From Streptomyces sp. ICC1 (lineage in GTDB: Bacteria; Actinomycetota; Actinomycetes; Streptomycetales; Streptomycetaceae), in NCBI RefSeq assembly GCF_003287935.1, contig NZ_CP030287.1, positions 1,736,001-1,800,000 on the forward strand: a stretch of DNA of 64,000 nucleotides. The letters run 5' to 3'. Shown one piece after another: positions 17,189 to 27,020 of the stretch. The first letter of the stretch is position 1. Every line of letters begins with the position of its first letter. Position numbers and translations under genes: made by a program. The notes under the pieces were generated by a model that had not been told where the DNA came from, did not search any database, and saw nothing but the letters and a program-made list of their open reading frames with translations.

Positions 17189-19837
17189 GTGCGGTCACTG
17201 AACGGGAACCGCCCGCGAAGCGTCGCCCGACAGGTCTTCGTCCTCCAGGTGGCGGTCGTGGTGCTGCTCGCCGCCGGTGCGGTGCTGGCGCTGGTGCTCC
17301 AGTCGCGCCACGACATCGACCGCGAGGCCCGCACCCGGTCCGTGGCGGTCGCCGAGACCTTCGCGCGCTCGCTCGGGCTGCAGGAAGCCCTCCGTTCCCC
17401 CGATCCCTCCGCGATCCTCCAGCCACTCGCCGAGTCGACGCGCAAGGCCGCCGGGGTGGACTTCATCGTGGTGATGGACACCCAGGGGATCCGCTACACC
17501 CATCCCCTCCCCGACCGCATCGGCAAGCGGTTCGTGGGGACGCTCGCGCCCTCGCTCGCCGGCCGCGTGTACACGGAGAGCGTCGACGGTCCGCTGGGCA
17601 ACGAGATCCAGGCCGTCGTGCCGGTGTTCTCCGACAACGGCCGGGTCGTGGCCCTGGTGTCCGCCGGCCTCACCGTGGAGAACGTCACCGGAGTGGTCGA
17701 CCGGCAGCTCCCCGTGATCCTCGGCGTCAGCGCGGCCGGCCTCGCACTGGCCACCGGGGGCGCGGCACTGATCAGCAGACGCCTCCGGCGCCAGACCCAC
17801 GGGCTCGGCCCCCTGGAGATGACACGGATGTACGAGCACCACGACGCGGTGCTGCACGCCGTACGCGAGGGGGTGCTGATCACCGATGGCGCGGGCCGGC
17901 TGCTGCTCGCGAACGACGAGGCGAAGCGGCTCCTCCGGCTCTCCCCCGATGCCGAAGGCGCACTCATCCGGGACCTGCCCGGCCTCGACCGGGAGGTGTC
18001 GAGCCTGTTGCAGTCCGGTCGGGAGGCCACCGACGAGGTGCACGAGGCCGGAGACCGGCTGCTGGTGATCAGCCAGCGGCCGACCCGGGCCGACGGCGGA
18101 CCCGAGGGGGCGGCCGTCACGATCCGTGACTCCACCGAACTGCGCGTCCTCAGCGCCCGGGCCGACGCCGCCCACAGGCGGCTGAGGCTGCTGTACGACG
18201 CCGGCACGGGAGTCGGCACCACCCTGGACGTGGAGCGCACGGCCCAGGAGCTCGCCGACGTCGCCGTACCGCGCTTCGCCGACTTCGTGACCGTGGACCT
18301 GGCCGAGTCCGTGCTCCACGGGGACGAGCCCACGCCGGACGCGGACCTGCGCCGTACCGGGTTCAGCGGCATCCGCGACGACTCGCCCCTCTATCCGCGC
18401 GGCAGGCTGATCGGCTTCCTGCCCGCCACACCGCAGGCCCGCGGCCTCGACAGCGGGGTGGCCGAGCTGGTGCCCGTGCTCTCCGAGGGGCCCGACTGGC
18501 ACGCCCAGGACCCGCGGCGGGCCCAAGAGATCCTCGACTTCGGGATCCACTCCCTGATCACCGCTCCCCTCACGGCCCGCGGGGTCACGCTCGGCGTCGC
18601 CAACTTCTGGCGCTCGCGGAAGCCGGAACCCTTCAACGAAGAGGACCTCTCGGTCGCCGAGGAGCTCGTGGCACGGGCGGGCATCACCATCGACAACGCC
18701 CGCCGCTACACCCGCGAACACGCCCTGGCCGTGACGCTCCAGAACAGCCTGCTGCCGCGCGAGCTGCCCGAACAGAGCGCCGTGGAGGTGGCGCACTACT
18801 ACCTGCCCGCCCACTCCGGGGTCGGCGGCGACTGGTTCGACGTCATCCCGCTTCCCGGCAGCCGGGTCGCCCTGGTCGTGGGCGACGTCGTCGGCCACGG
18901 ACTGCGCGCCGCGGCCACCATGGGCCAGCTGCGTACCGCCGTGCTCAACTTCTCGTCCCTGGACCTTCCCCCCGACGAGCTGCTGGCCCGTCTCGACGAC
19001 CTCGTCCAGTACATCGACCAGAGCGGGGAGGGCGGCGCCGACGGCGGCGGGCTGATCGGAGCGACCTGCCTGTACGCCGTGTACGACGCGGTGACCCAGC
19101 GGTGCACGATGGCCCGCGCGGGACACGTGCCGCCCTTCGTGGTGCGTCCCGACGGTTCGACGCACATGCCCGACCTGCCCCCGGGCGCGCCCTTGGGGCT
19201 GGGCGGGTTCCCCTTCGAGTCGGCGGAGCTGGACCTCAGTGAGGGCTCGCAGCTGGTGCTGTACACCGACGGCCTGATCGAAGACCCGGGCCGCGACATC
19301 GACGAGGGGCTCGAGCTGCTCCGTTCGGCACTCTCCCAGGCCGGCCGGGGGCCCCACGAGACCTGCCGAGCGGTCCTGAAGGGGCTGCTGCCCATGCGCC
19401 CGAGGGACGACGTGGCCGTCCTCATCGCGCAGACGCACGCGCTGGGCGCGGACCGCATCGCCGACTGGGAGGTGCCGTTCGAGCCGAGTGCCGTGGGGGT
19501 CGTGCGGACCCGCGCCGTGGAGAAGCTCGAGGAATGGGGCCTGTCCGAGCTCGCCTTCGGCACGGAACTCGTACTCAGCGAGCTCGTCACGAACGCCATC
19601 CGGCACGGCAGCGCACCGGTCCGCGTCCGGCTACTGAACGACGGCAGGCTGCTGACCTGCGAAGTCTCCGACGGCAGCAGTACCTCACCGCACCTGCGGT
19701 ACGCCGCGACCACGGACGAAGGCGGTCGCGGGCTCTTCCTGGTGGCTCAAATCGGCGGCAGATGGGGCACCCGTTACACCCCCTCCGGGAAGATCATCTG
19801 GTCCGAGCAGTCGCTGCCGGCCCCCGTGGACCACTGA
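17189..19837 (+). CDS. Multidomain SpoIIE-type phosphatase with sensor and ATPase domains
   Basis: About 882 residues. Order: a membrane segment (VFVLQVAVVVLLAAGAVLAL), an extracytoplasmic CitA/DcuS-like sensor (FIVVMDTQGIRYTHPLPDRIGKRFVG), a second membrane segment, a PAS domain (REGVLITDGAGRLLLANDEA), a GAF domain, a PP2C/SpoIIE phosphatase (VGGDWFDVIPLPGSRVALVVGDVVGHG) and a C-terminal RsbW-like ATPase (LSELVTNAIRHG, GGRGLFLVAQIG). Such proteins tune sigma factors through anti-anti-sigma phosphorylation. The GTG at 17189 has GGGGA upstream; ATG 17114 and TTG 17105 are alternatives without a ribosome binding site. No antagonist gene is adjacent. Confidence 0.85.
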   Translation: MRSLNGNRPRSVARQVFVLQVAVVVLLAAGAVLALVLQSRHDIDREARTRSVAVAETFARSLGLQEALRSPDPSAILQPLAESTRKAAGVDFIVVMDTQGIRYTHPLPDRIGKRFVGTLAPSLAGRVYTESVDGPLGNEIQAVVPVFSDNGRVVALVSAGLTVENVTGVVDRQLPVILGVSAAGLALATGGAALISRRLRRQTHGLGPLEMTRMYEHHDAVLHAVREGVLITDGAGRLLLANDEAKRLLRLSPDAEGALIRDLPGLDREVSSLLQSGREATDEVHEAGDRLLVISQRPTRADGGPEGAAVTIRDSTELRVLSARADAAHRRLRLLYDAGTGVGTTLDVERTAQELADVAVPRFADFVTVDLAESVLHGDEPTPDADLRRTGFSGIRDDSPLYPRGRLIGFLPATPQARGLDSGVAELVPVLSEGPDWHAQDPRRAQEILDFGIHSLITAPLTARGVTLGVANFWRSRKPEPFNEEDLSVAEELVARAGITIDNARRYTREHALAVTLQNSLLPRELPEQSAVEVAHYYLPAHSGVGGDWFDVIPLPGSRVALVVGDVVGHGLRAAATMGQLRTAVLNFSSLDLPPDELLARLDDLVQYIDQSGEGGADGGGLIGATCLYAVYDAVTQRCTMARAGHVPPFVVRPDGSTHMPDLPPGAPLGLGGFPFESAELDLSEGSQLVLYTDGLIEDPGRDIDEGLELLRSALSQAGRGPHETCRAVLKGLLPMRPRDDVAVLIAQTHALGADRIADWEVPFEPSAVGVVRTRAVEKLEEWGLSELAFGTELVLSELVTNAIRHGSAPVRVRLLNDGRLLTCEVSDGSSTSPHLRYAATTDEGGRGLFLVAQIGGRWGTRYTPSGKIIWSEQSLPAPVDH

Positions 19838-20096
19838 GCTTTCCGTTCCTGGTCGCACAAGGGTTGTTCCGGCACCATGAGGGAATCGAAGGAATACGCC
19901 GCGCAGCTCGCGGGTTCGTGCACCCGAGCGGCCCGCACGGCGTGGATTCCTCGCGGCCGCAGCCGCTCCCCCGAACCCCCGCCAGGACGGTGGGGTGACG
20001 CGGGACCCGCCCACCGGCCCGCAGATCATCCTCCGCGAGGACCCGACCCACATTCCTGGGCATCCGGGGGACGAGCCCCCGTCAAGGATCTGCCCC

Positions 20097-20303
20097 GTGA
20101 ACGACCGCATCTCCGGCTACGTCCAGTCCTACAACCGCGCCCGCGGCTACGGCTTCCTCGTCCCGTACCGGACGGCCTTCACCATCTACGTGGAAGCCTC
20201 CGCACTCGATCCTCCCTGCACCACCCTCTCCGAGGACCAGCAGGTCACCTTCACCATCGCCTTCGAGGAAGGCCGCTACACCGCACTCGACGTCCGGCCC
20301 TGA
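20097..20303 (+). CDS. Cold-shock-domain-like protein
   Basis: A 68-residue protein from the GTG at 20097, preceded by AAGGATC. GYVQSYNRARGYGFLVPY matches the first cold-shock strands and the RNP1 motif (K/RGYGFI), and the length equals that of single-domain Csp proteins. It differs in lacking the usual FVHFSAI and in having FTIYVEASAL, so it is a diverged member. It probably binds single-stranded RNA or DNA. Confidence 0.65.
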   Translation: MNDRISGYVQSYNRARGYGFLVPYRTAFTIYVEASALDPPCTTLSEDQQVTFTIAFEEGRYTALDVRP

Positions 20304-20334
20304 ACACCGGCGGAGGGCGGGCAGCAGACCCCCG

Positions 20335-21435
20335 TCAGGGCTCGCACAGGCGTACGGCGAGGGCGGCGACGTCGTCGTCGAGGCGTCCTCTGCTGTAGCG
20401 CAGGAGGTCGCGGTGAAGAGCCGCGAGCAGTTCGCGGGGCGGTGTCGGGGGCTGTCCGCCCATCCAGGCTGCCAGGGGGAAGAACTCGCCGTCGCGCGCG
20501 CGGGCCTCGGCGATCCCGTCGGTGTAGAGCAGCAGCAGGTCGCCGGGGGCGTAGTCGAAGGTGTCGACGGTGTACTGGTCGCCGATCAGCTCCGCGAGGC
20601 TGATCAGCGGCGAGGTGGCGGCCGGCTCGAGGGCACGGACTTTCCCGCGGTTCAGGATCAGCGGCGGGGGGTGTCCGCAGTTGAGGATGTCGATGCGTCT
20701 GCCCTCGTGCGGGATCTGGACGAGAAGGGCGGTGGCGAAGCGTTCCATCGGGCCCTCGGGCGGAAACGCCGAGTTGTAGCGGGTGCTGCTGGCGTCCAGC
20801 CTGCGCGCGATGTCGACCAGGTCGCTCTCGCCGTAGGCCGCCTCCCGGAAGGCGTTGACGATCGCCGCGGCCGCCCCGACCGCCGGCAGACCCTTGCCCC
20901 GCACGTCACCGATCAGCAGCCTGACCCCGAACGCCGTGTCGACCACCTCGTAGAAGTCCCCGCCGATACGGGCCTCCGCCGCGGCCGCGAGGTACAGCGA
21001 CTCGATCTCGATGCTGCCGAAGCGGCGCGGCATGGGGCTCAGCACCACCTGCTGGGCCGCGTCGGCGACGAGCCTCACCTGAAAGAGGGTGCGCTCCCGC
21101 TGGAGCCGGACGTGGCTTCCGTACGCGGCGGCCACGGTGACCGCGATGATCCCCGCGGCCGTCCACCACGTTCCCAGATCGGGGAAGACGAGGCTGAGGC
21201 CGATCATCAGCAGGAGGCAGACCGTCCCGAGCAGGATGGTGGGGAGGACCGGCCACATGGCGGCGGCCAGCGCCGGCGCCGCGGGCAGGAGGCGGCTGAA
21301 GGCCATGTCCGGCGGGGTGGTGTAGGCCAGGCTGGCGATGACGACGGTCAGGATGACCGGCGACAGCCGTACAAGTCTTCCCGGGCCGGGGCGCCTACGA
21401 CGCCGCGGCGGTCCAGACTCGATCACATTCGCCAC
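20335..21435 (-). CDS. Membrane-anchored PP2C/SpoIIE-family phosphatase
   Basis: About 366 residues. Three or four N-terminal membrane segments (VILTVVIASLAYT, LAAAMWPVLPTILLGTVCLLLMIGLSLVF, AAGIIAVTVAAAYG) precede a SpoIIE phosphatase domain (IGGDFYEVVDTAFGVRLLIGDVRGKGLPAVG, LNCGHPPPLIL, LLLLYTDGIAEARARDG, DDDVAALAVRL). The metal-binding aspartates of the family are present. The exact start is unclear: GTG 21435, GTG 21426 or ATG 21492. It is typical of the many stand-alone Streptomyces phosphatases with a PAP2-like membrane part. Confidence 0.82.
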   Translation of the reverse strand: MANVIESGPPRRRRRPGPGRLVRLSPVILTVVIASLAYTTPPDMAFSRLLPAAPALAAAMWPVLPTILLGTVCLLLMIGLSLVFPDLGTWWTAAGIIAVTVAAAYGSHVRLQRERTLFQVRLVADAAQQVVLSPMPRRFGSIEIESLYLAAAAEARIGGDFYEVVDTAFGVRLLIGDVRGKGLPAVGAAAAIVNAFREAAYGESDLVDIARRLDASSTRYNSAFPPEGPMERFATALLVQIPHEGRRIDILNCGHPPPLILNRGKVRALEPAATSPLISLAELIGDQYTVDTFDYAPGDLLLLYTDGIAEARARDGEFFPLAAWMGGQPPTPPRELLAALHRDLLRYSRGRLDDDVAALAVRLCEP

Positions 21436-21612
21436 GATATCCGCCCGGTGCGGGCTCGGCACTCCGGCCGGGTCCGGATGCGCCCCTCGCATCCCTGCGG
21501 GACGGCAGGCCGGTTCCTCGGCGGCCGACGGCTCGAAACCGTCCTCCCGCAGGTGGTCACAGGTGGTAGGAATTCCATTGAATCATCGACGGTCACGGAG
21601 ATCGGGACGTGA

Positions 21613-22476
21613 ATGAATTCAGTGCGAGGGGCCACAGACTGCGGAATGTGGCAATTGGTCACGGGTGCGCCGGCTGCACTCCTTCGGGATGGAGTGTTGG
21701 GATATCGCGGATACCACTTGGCCATGAACCGGCCACAACGGCGCATTGAAATCCCTCACGCGGCAGTCACCATGGTGATCAATTTCGGCGATCCGGTCAG
21801 AGTCGGTGAAATCGGCACCGAGGCGACTTCCTACAGTTCTCTGATCAACGGACTGAGGACGACCGCGGTCATCGGCGAACACACAGGGCAGCTCCATGGC
21901 ATGGAGGTCCATTTCACACCATGGATGGCATACACGCTCTTCGGTACGGACATGCACGAACTCAGGAACCGCACGGTGTCCCTCGTCGAACTGCTCGGCC
22001 CGGCCGGCCACCGGCTCGAGGACCAGCTGGCGCGTGCGCCGTCCTGGCAGGCGCGGTTCACCCTGCTCGACCTGCTGCTCCTGAGCAGGCGCGATGCGGG
22101 GCGCGCGGCAGCCCCGCAGGTGGTGTGGGCTTGGGGGAAACTGGTACGCACCGATGGACGGATTCCGCTGAGCGAGCTGATGAAGACCACCGAGTGGAGT
22201 GCTCGCCATCTCGAACTCAAATTCCGTGAGCAGATCGGCCAGCCGCCCAAAACGGTCTCACGCGTGCTGCGCATCCAGCGGGCACTGAGAATGCTGACGT
22301 CGGGAGGCGCGGCGGCAGACGTGGCGTCATCCTGCGGCTTCTATGACCAGGCCCACCTGCACCGCGATTTCAGAGCAATGACAGGTTTTACGCCCAGGAA
22401 GTTCCTCATCGCCCGCAGCGGAGGAGACCGACCGGTGGACCGTGTTCCGGGGCAGGTCACGAGCACCCTGGCGTGA
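21613..22476 (+). CDS. AraC family transcriptional regulator
   Basis: The 287-residue protein has a sensory N-terminal domain (IEIPHAAVTMVINFGDPVRVG) and a C-terminal double helix-turn-helix (LSELMKTTEWSARHLELKFREQIGQPPKTVSRVLRIQRALRML and ADVASSCGFYDQAHLHRDFRAMTGFTPRKFL). The start at ATG 21613 follows GGGACGTGA. It has no close divergent partner, so the target is unknown. Confidence 0.87.
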   Translation: MNSVRGATDCGMWQLVTGAPAALLRDGVLGYRGYHLAMNRPQRRIEIPHAAVTMVINFGDPVRVGEIGTEATSYSSLINGLRTTAVIGEHTGQLHGMEVHFTPWMAYTLFGTDMHELRNRTVSLVELLGPAGHRLEDQLARAPSWQARFTLLDLLLLSRRDAGRAAAPQVVWAWGKLVRTDGRIPLSELMKTTEWSARHLELKFREQIGQPPKTVSRVLRIQRALRMLTSGGAAADVASSCGFYDQAHLHRDFRAMTGFTPRKFLIARSGGDRPVDRVPGQVTSTLA

Positions 22477-22532
22477 GCCCCCCTCCTGAACCCCCTGGGC
22501 CCCCTGGGCCCGCTGAGCCCGCTGAGCCTGTT

Positions 22533-23756
22533 TCACAGGAAGCGGCGGATGGGCTGCACGGCCAGCTCCCGGACTCGCTGGAGGGTGGGGCGTCGCTTCC
22601 AGCGGCCTTCCTGGATCCGCTCGCTCACAGCCAGGTCCTCGTCGAAGTGCCCGTCGAGGACGGCGGTGAACCGCTCGTCGAGGACGGCGAGCATGACCTC
22701 CTCGTCATGGTCGAGGGAGCGGCGGTTGAAGTTGGTCGAGCCGACCAAGGCGGCGACGTGGTCGACCGTGATGACCTTGGCGTGCATCATCGTCGGCTGG
22801 TACTGGTAGATCTTCACTCCGCAGGAGATCAGGTCCGCGTAGTGGTGTTGGCCGGCCAGCTGACAGACCCGCTTGTCCGTGTGGGGGCCCGGGAGCAGGA
22901 TCTCCACCTCGACCCCGCGCCGGGCGGTGGCGCAGAGCAGCTCGATGAAGTACGCGTCCGGTGAGAAGTAGGCGGTGGCGAGGCGGAAGCGCTCCTCGGC
23001 GGACTCCAGCATGACGCGCATCAGCGTCTGCATGTCCTGCCAGCCGTAGCTGGCCGAGCCGCGCACGACCTGGACGATCGCGTCGCCCTGCGGGCGGTGG
23101 TCTGTGAACCGGTCGCGGTCGTCGAAGAGTTCGTCGTGGCACTCGGCCCAGTTCTGCGCGAACGCCGCGGCGATCCCGTCGACGGCGGGCCCGCGGACCT
23201 CTACGTGCGTGTCGCGCCATTCGTGCTGGTCGCGCGCGTTGCCGCACCACTCCTCGGCGATCCCGACCCCGCCGGTGAACGCGGTCTCCTCGTCGACGAC
23301 GAGGACCTTCCTGTGGCAGCGGTGGTTCTGCTTGAGCGGCGAGAGGTACAGCGGCTTTCGGAACCATGCCACCTGCACCCCTGCCCGTTCCATCTCGTCC
23401 AGCAGCTCCCTTTCGATCAGGCGGCTGCCGAAGCCGTCCAGGAGCAGCCGGACCCGCACACCGGCGCGGGCCCGCTCGGCGAGTGCCCGGGCGAAGTCGC
23501 GGGCGATGTCGCCCTTCCAGTACACGAACGTCATCATGTCCACCGTGTACCGGGCGCGGCGGATGCCGCCCAGCATCGCGGCGAAGATCTCGTCCCCGTT
23601 GCGCAAGGGGGTGAGGGCGTTCCCCTCGGTCGCCGCGATCCCTATCAGCCGTTCCAGGCGCCGGCGCAGCCGCGCCACCCGTATCTCGGCCGACGGCACG
23701 CGCGGTGCCGTGGAAGTGTTCGTGACCGACTCGGCCGACTCCTGCGTACTGGGCAT
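22533..23756 (-). CDS. Phospholipase D family protein, cardiolipin synthase type
   Basis: A 407-residue protein from the ATG at 23756, preceded by AGGAGA. It holds two HKD motifs, HRKVLVVD followed by TAFTGGVGI, and HAKVITVD followed by AALVGSTNFN, which form one active site in phospholipase-D and bacterial cardiolipin synthases. No N-terminal membrane segment is visible, unlike ClsA, which is closer to ClsB-type or soluble family members. It probably uses phosphatidyl donors at the membrane face. Confidence 0.85.
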   Translation of the reverse strand: MPSTQESAESVTNTSTAPRVPSAEIRVARLRRRLERLIGIAATEGNALTPLRNGDEIFAAMLGGIRRARYTVDMMTFVYWKGDIARDFARALAERARAGVRVRLLLDGFGSRLIERELLDEMERAGVQVAWFRKPLYLSPLKQNHRCHRKVLVVDEETAFTGGVGIAEEWCGNARDQHEWRDTHVEVRGPAVDGIAAAFAQNWAECHDELFDDRDRFTDHRPQGDAIVQVVRGSASYGWQDMQTLMRVMLESAEERFRLATAYFSPDAYFIELLCATARRGVEVEILLPGPHTDKRVCQLAGQHHYADLISCGVKIYQYQPTMMHAKVITVDHVAALVGSTNFNRRSLDHDEEVMLAVLDERFTAVLDGHFDEDLAVSERIQEGRWKRRPTLQRVRELAVQPIRRFL

Positions 23757-23845
23757 CGGGTCTCCTGGCCGGAACGCGAGAGGGGAACATGGCGGGCGCC
23801 CCGCACCCGGTCCGGCCCGGGCAGCGAGCCGACTGTATCCGCCGC

Positions 23846-24034
23846 TCAGCCGCGGCGGCTCTTGCGCCAGCCGAAGGGGCCGGGCAGGTTCATGGAGGTG
23901 GTACGGCGTCCGGTGCTGCTGCGGGTGCGGCGGGGGCCGTGCTTGCCGCCGGTGGTGATCGACCACGACTTGCGGTTGATGTTGAGCCGGACGCCGGGCA
24001 GGATCCTGAAGCTCTTGCGGAATGTCAGCGGCAT
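23846..24034 (-). CDS. DUF4236-type small protein
   Basis: A 62-residue basic protein starting MPLTFRKSFRILPGVRLNINRKSWSI. The pattern FRKSFxIxPGVRLNI followed by a Ser-Ile-Thr-Thr-Gly-Gly turn is the DUF4236 signature. The ATG at 24034 has AAGGCGAG upstream. The second half is an Arg/Ser/Thr-rich tail. Function unknown. It lies 90 bases upstream of the phospholipase-D family gene on the same strand. Confidence 0.68.
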   Translation of the reverse strand: MPLTFRKSFRILPGVRLNINRKSWSITTGGKHGPRRTRSSTGRRTTSMNLPGPFGWRKSRRG

Positions 24035-24237
24035 GACGTCTCGCCTTCTCAGTGGACGGAGGAAGGGCGGCCCGACTGCTTCTGCGTTCAGGCCAGTTGG
24101 CATACGTGTGTCCGGTGCCGCCCGTTCCATGCGCCCGCGGCCGGCTCAGTCGGCGCGGCCTCAGCTCGAGCAGCCGGGAAGCGGGGGCGGGGCGGAGGCA
24201 CGGCCGAGCGGTGTCTGCCACCCCGCGTCACCCTGAT

Positions 24238-25884
24238 TCAGCGCAGCCAGACCGCGGTGTCCCGGGGAAGCACGCCGTCCTCGACCGGGCCGCTGGCGAT
24301 CAGCACCTCGGTGTGGTCCGGCAGCGGAACCGGGCCGGCCGAGAGGTTCACCAGGCAGCGCACGGAGGATCCGGCCGCGGCACGGGCGAAGGCGAGTACG
24401 CCCGGCCGGCCCGGATGGGTGGGCAGCCAGCTGAACCCGCCCTCGCGCAGGAGCGGTTGGGTGCCCCGCAGCGCGAGCGCCTGCCGGTAGAAGCTGAGCA
24501 TCGAGTCCGGGTCCGCGCCCTGCTCGCGCACGCTCAGCGCGGCCCACTCGGCCGGCCGGGGCAGCCAGGACTTGGCGTCCGGGGCCTCGTCTCCCCAGGG
24601 GAGGGGGACCCGGCAGCCGTCCCGGCCGAGGTCCTCGCCTCCGGTCTGGAAGAACGTCGGATCCTGGCGGAGTCCTGCCGGGATGTCCTCGACCTCCCAC
24701 AGGCCCAGCTCGTCGCCCTGGTAGACGTAGACACAGCCGGGCAGGGCCATCGTCAGCAGGACCGCCGCCCGGGCCCGGCGCCGCCCGAGGCCGAGGTCGG
24801 CCGGCACGCCGTGCGCGCGGCGGCCGTCGAGCGCGTACGAGGTGTCGGCGCGGCCGTACCGGGTGATGTGGCGGGTGGTGTCGTGGTTCGAGAGGACCCA
24901 GGTCGCGGCGGCGCCGACGGGGGCGTGCTCGGCGAGTGTGGAATCGATGACCGTGCGCAGGGCCGTCGCTTCCCAGGGGCTCTGGAGGAAGGGGAAGTTG
25001 AAGGCCGTGTGCAGTTCGTCGGGGCGCAGGTAGCGGGCGAAGCGCTCGGGGTCGGAAGTCCACACCTCGCCCACGAAGACCGGGTGGTGGTCGTAGTCGT
25101 CGAGCACCTTGTGCCACGCGCGGTAGATGTCGTGGACGCCGTCCTGGTCGGCCCAGGGGGTGGGCCCGCTCTCGTGGTCGGGCAGCGCGGGGTCCTTGAC
25201 GAGGTTGTCGGCGACGTCGATGCGGAAGCCGTCGACGCCGCGGTCGAGCCAGAACCGCAGGATCGACTCGAACTCCGCGCGGACCTCGGGGTTGTCCCAG
25301 TTGAAGTCGGGCTGCTCCGGGGCGAACCGGTGCAGGTACCACTCGCCGGGTGCGCCGTCGGCCTCGGTCACCCTCCGCCAGCCCGGGCCGCCGAACACGG
25401 ACTGCCAGTTGTTGGGCGGCAGTTCGCCGTGCTCGCCACGGCCGCGCCGGAACCAGAACCGCGCCCGCTCGGGCGAACCGGGACCGGCCGCGAGGGCCGC
25501 CCGGAACCAGGGATGCTGGTCCGAACAGTGGTTGGGGACGATGTCGACGATCACCCGGATGCCCAGGTCGTGCGCCTCGGACAGCAGCGCTTCGGCTTCT
25601 TCCAGGGTACCGAAGAGCGGGTCGATGTCACGGTAGTCGGCGATGTCGTACCCCCCGTCCGCCATGGGGGACGGATACCAGGGGCTGATCCACACCGCGT
25701 CGACGCCGAGCCGGCGCAGATGCGGCAGCCGCGCGCGGATTCCGGCGATGTCACCGACGCCGTCGCCGTTGCCGTCCGCGAAACTGCGCGGATAGATCTG
25801 GTAGATCGCCGCACTGCGCCACCAGACGGAGGACTGTCGGGAAGGAGACTCGGTGGCCGTGGGCAAGGCCTCGGGGTTCGCCAT
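24238..25884 (-). CDS. GH13 alpha-glucosidase
   Basis: The 548-residue protein has the GH13 signatures: YQIYPRSFADGNGDGVGDIAGI, VDIVPNHCSDQHPWF, DGFRIDVAD with nucleophile Asp223, VGEVW with acid/base Glu273, and SNHDTTR with Asp335. This is the oligo-1,6-/alpha-glucosidase subfamily acting on maltose-like sugars. There is no signal peptide, so it works in the cytoplasm. No sugar ABC transporter or LacI regulator is next to it, unlike the agl locus, so the natural substrate remains open. Confidence 0.9.
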   Translation of the reverse strand: MANPEALPTATESPSRQSSVWWRSAAIYQIYPRSFADGNGDGVGDIAGIRARLPHLRRLGVDAVWISPWYPSPMADGGYDIADYRDIDPLFGTLEEAEALLSEAHDLGIRVIVDIVPNHCSDQHPWFRAALAAGPGSPERARFWFRRGRGEHGELPPNNWQSVFGGPGWRRVTEADGAPGEWYLHRFAPEQPDFNWDNPEVRAEFESILRFWLDRGVDGFRIDVADNLVKDPALPDHESGPTPWADQDGVHDIYRAWHKVLDDYDHHPVFVGEVWTSDPERFARYLRPDELHTAFNFPFLQSPWEATALRTVIDSTLAEHAPVGAAATWVLSNHDTTRHITRYGRADTSYALDGRRAHGVPADLGLGRRRARAAVLLTMALPGCVYVYQGDELGLWEVEDIPAGLRQDPTFFQTGGEDLGRDGCRVPLPWGDEAPDAKSWLPRPAEWAALSVREQGADPDSMLSFYRQALALRGTQPLLREGGFSWLPTHPGRPGVLAFARAAAGSSVRCLVNLSAGPVPLPDHTEVLIASGPVEDGVLPRDTAVWLR

Positions 25885-25975
25885 GCGGCGAATCTAGGGA
25901 AGGCCCTTCGACGCCGTCAATGGTCCGCCGCGACTTCATGATCGCCGAGCCGGTGGCCCGCGTTCGCGGCGCGCC

Positions 25976-26013
25976 GGACGGCCGGACCGGGAGGTCTCCG
26001 GTCGGCCGTCCGG
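25976..26013 (-). terminator. Hairpin terminator after the carbohydrate-binding gene
   Basis: CGGACGGCCGGACCGG pairs with CCGGTCGGCCGTCCG across a 7-base loop, with one bulged G. It lies about 40 bases beyond the minus-strand stop at 26055. Confidence 0.55.
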
Positions 26014-26021
26014 CGCCCGCC

Positions 26022-26053
26022 GCGGGTGCGGGTGCGGGTGCGGGTGCGGGTGC
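26022..26053. repeat. Short tandem repeat, about five GGGTGC units
   Basis: CGGGTG/GGGTGC is repeated about five times directly before the stop codon of the minus-strand gene. It is a simple-sequence tract and a possible slippage site. Confidence 0.7.
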
Positions 26054-26054
26054 G

Positions 26055-27020
26055 CTAGGAGGTGTACGCCTCCAGTTCCGACAGCTGGCCCGCGGGCCAG
26101 CCGGTGTTGCCGGCGAAGGTCAGGCGCAGGTGGCGAACTCCGGACGCGGGCAGGGTGACGGTGACCGTGTTGGATCCCTCGGTGAACGTGTAGGCGGCGG
26201 AGGCCTTCACAGTCGACCAGGCCGCATTGTCGGTGGAGCCCAGCACCGAGAGGGTCTGGGTACGGGTGCCCCAGGAGGCGGGGAGCTTCAGCACCAGCCG
26301 GCCGACGGTCTGGGTGGCGCCGAGGTCGACGGTGAGCGACTGCGGGAAGGAGCTGTTGTTGCTCTCCCAGTAACTTCCGGCGTCCCCGTCGGTGACGTTG
26401 CCGGCCAGGTAGCCCTGGGTGTGGGAGGTGTCGGTCGCGCTCTTGCCCCGCGCGAGGTTGGTGCCGGCCGGAGGGGTGGTGGGCGGAGGCGGGGTCGTGG
26501 TCGGCGGGGTCGTCGGGCCGCCGTCGGCCGCGTAGACCTCGAACTCCGAAATCTGTCCGGCCGCCCAGCCGGTGTTGGCCGTGATGTTCAGCCGTACGTA
26601 GCGGACGTCGGCCGCGTCGAGGGTGAGCGTCGCGGTGTTGCCGGACGCGGGGTTGAAGGTGACGCCGGAGGAGCCGAGCAGTGTGGACCAGGCGGAGTTG
26701 TCGGTGGAGCCGAGCACCGCGAGGTTCTCGGTGCGCGTGGCCCAGTCGGAGGAGGGCGGCAGCTTGAGCGTGACCTTGCCGATCCGCTTGGCCTCGCCGA
26801 GGTCCACCGTCAGGGTCTGCGGGAAGGAGTTTCCGCTGCTCTCCCAGTAGGTGGAGGCGTTTCCGTCGACGGCGTTGCCCGCCGCGTACGACTGGACGGC
26901 CGAGGAAGCGGTGGCCGGCCTGCCCTGCGCGAGGTTGCCGTTCGGCGGGGTTGTCGGCGGCGTGGTGGGCGGGGTCGTCGGAGGCGTGGTGGGCGGCGTC
27001 GTACACCACCAGCTCCCTCC
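26055..27020 (-). pseudogene. 5'-truncated secreted protein with two F5/8-type binding domains
   Basis: Reading on the minus strand gives a Thr/Pro linker, then NLAQGRPATASS...AVDGNASTYWES...FPQTLTVDLGEAKRIGKV and, after a second T/P linker, a second copy (NLARGKSATDTS...NVTDGDAGSYWES...QSLTVDLGATQTVGRL). These are discoidin (F5/8 type C) carbohydrate-binding modules of about 130 residues. The first linker meets a TGA at 27021-27023 with no start codon between, so the N-terminal signal and presumed catalytic domain are missing. The gene was probably a secreted glycoside hydrolase. Confidence 0.7.

Noticed and set aside
26930..27005. GTGGTGGGCGGCGTC repeats as a CRISPR or structural array
   Set aside because: They code for the Thr-Pro-Pro linker of the carbohydrate-binding gene, with no regular spacers.
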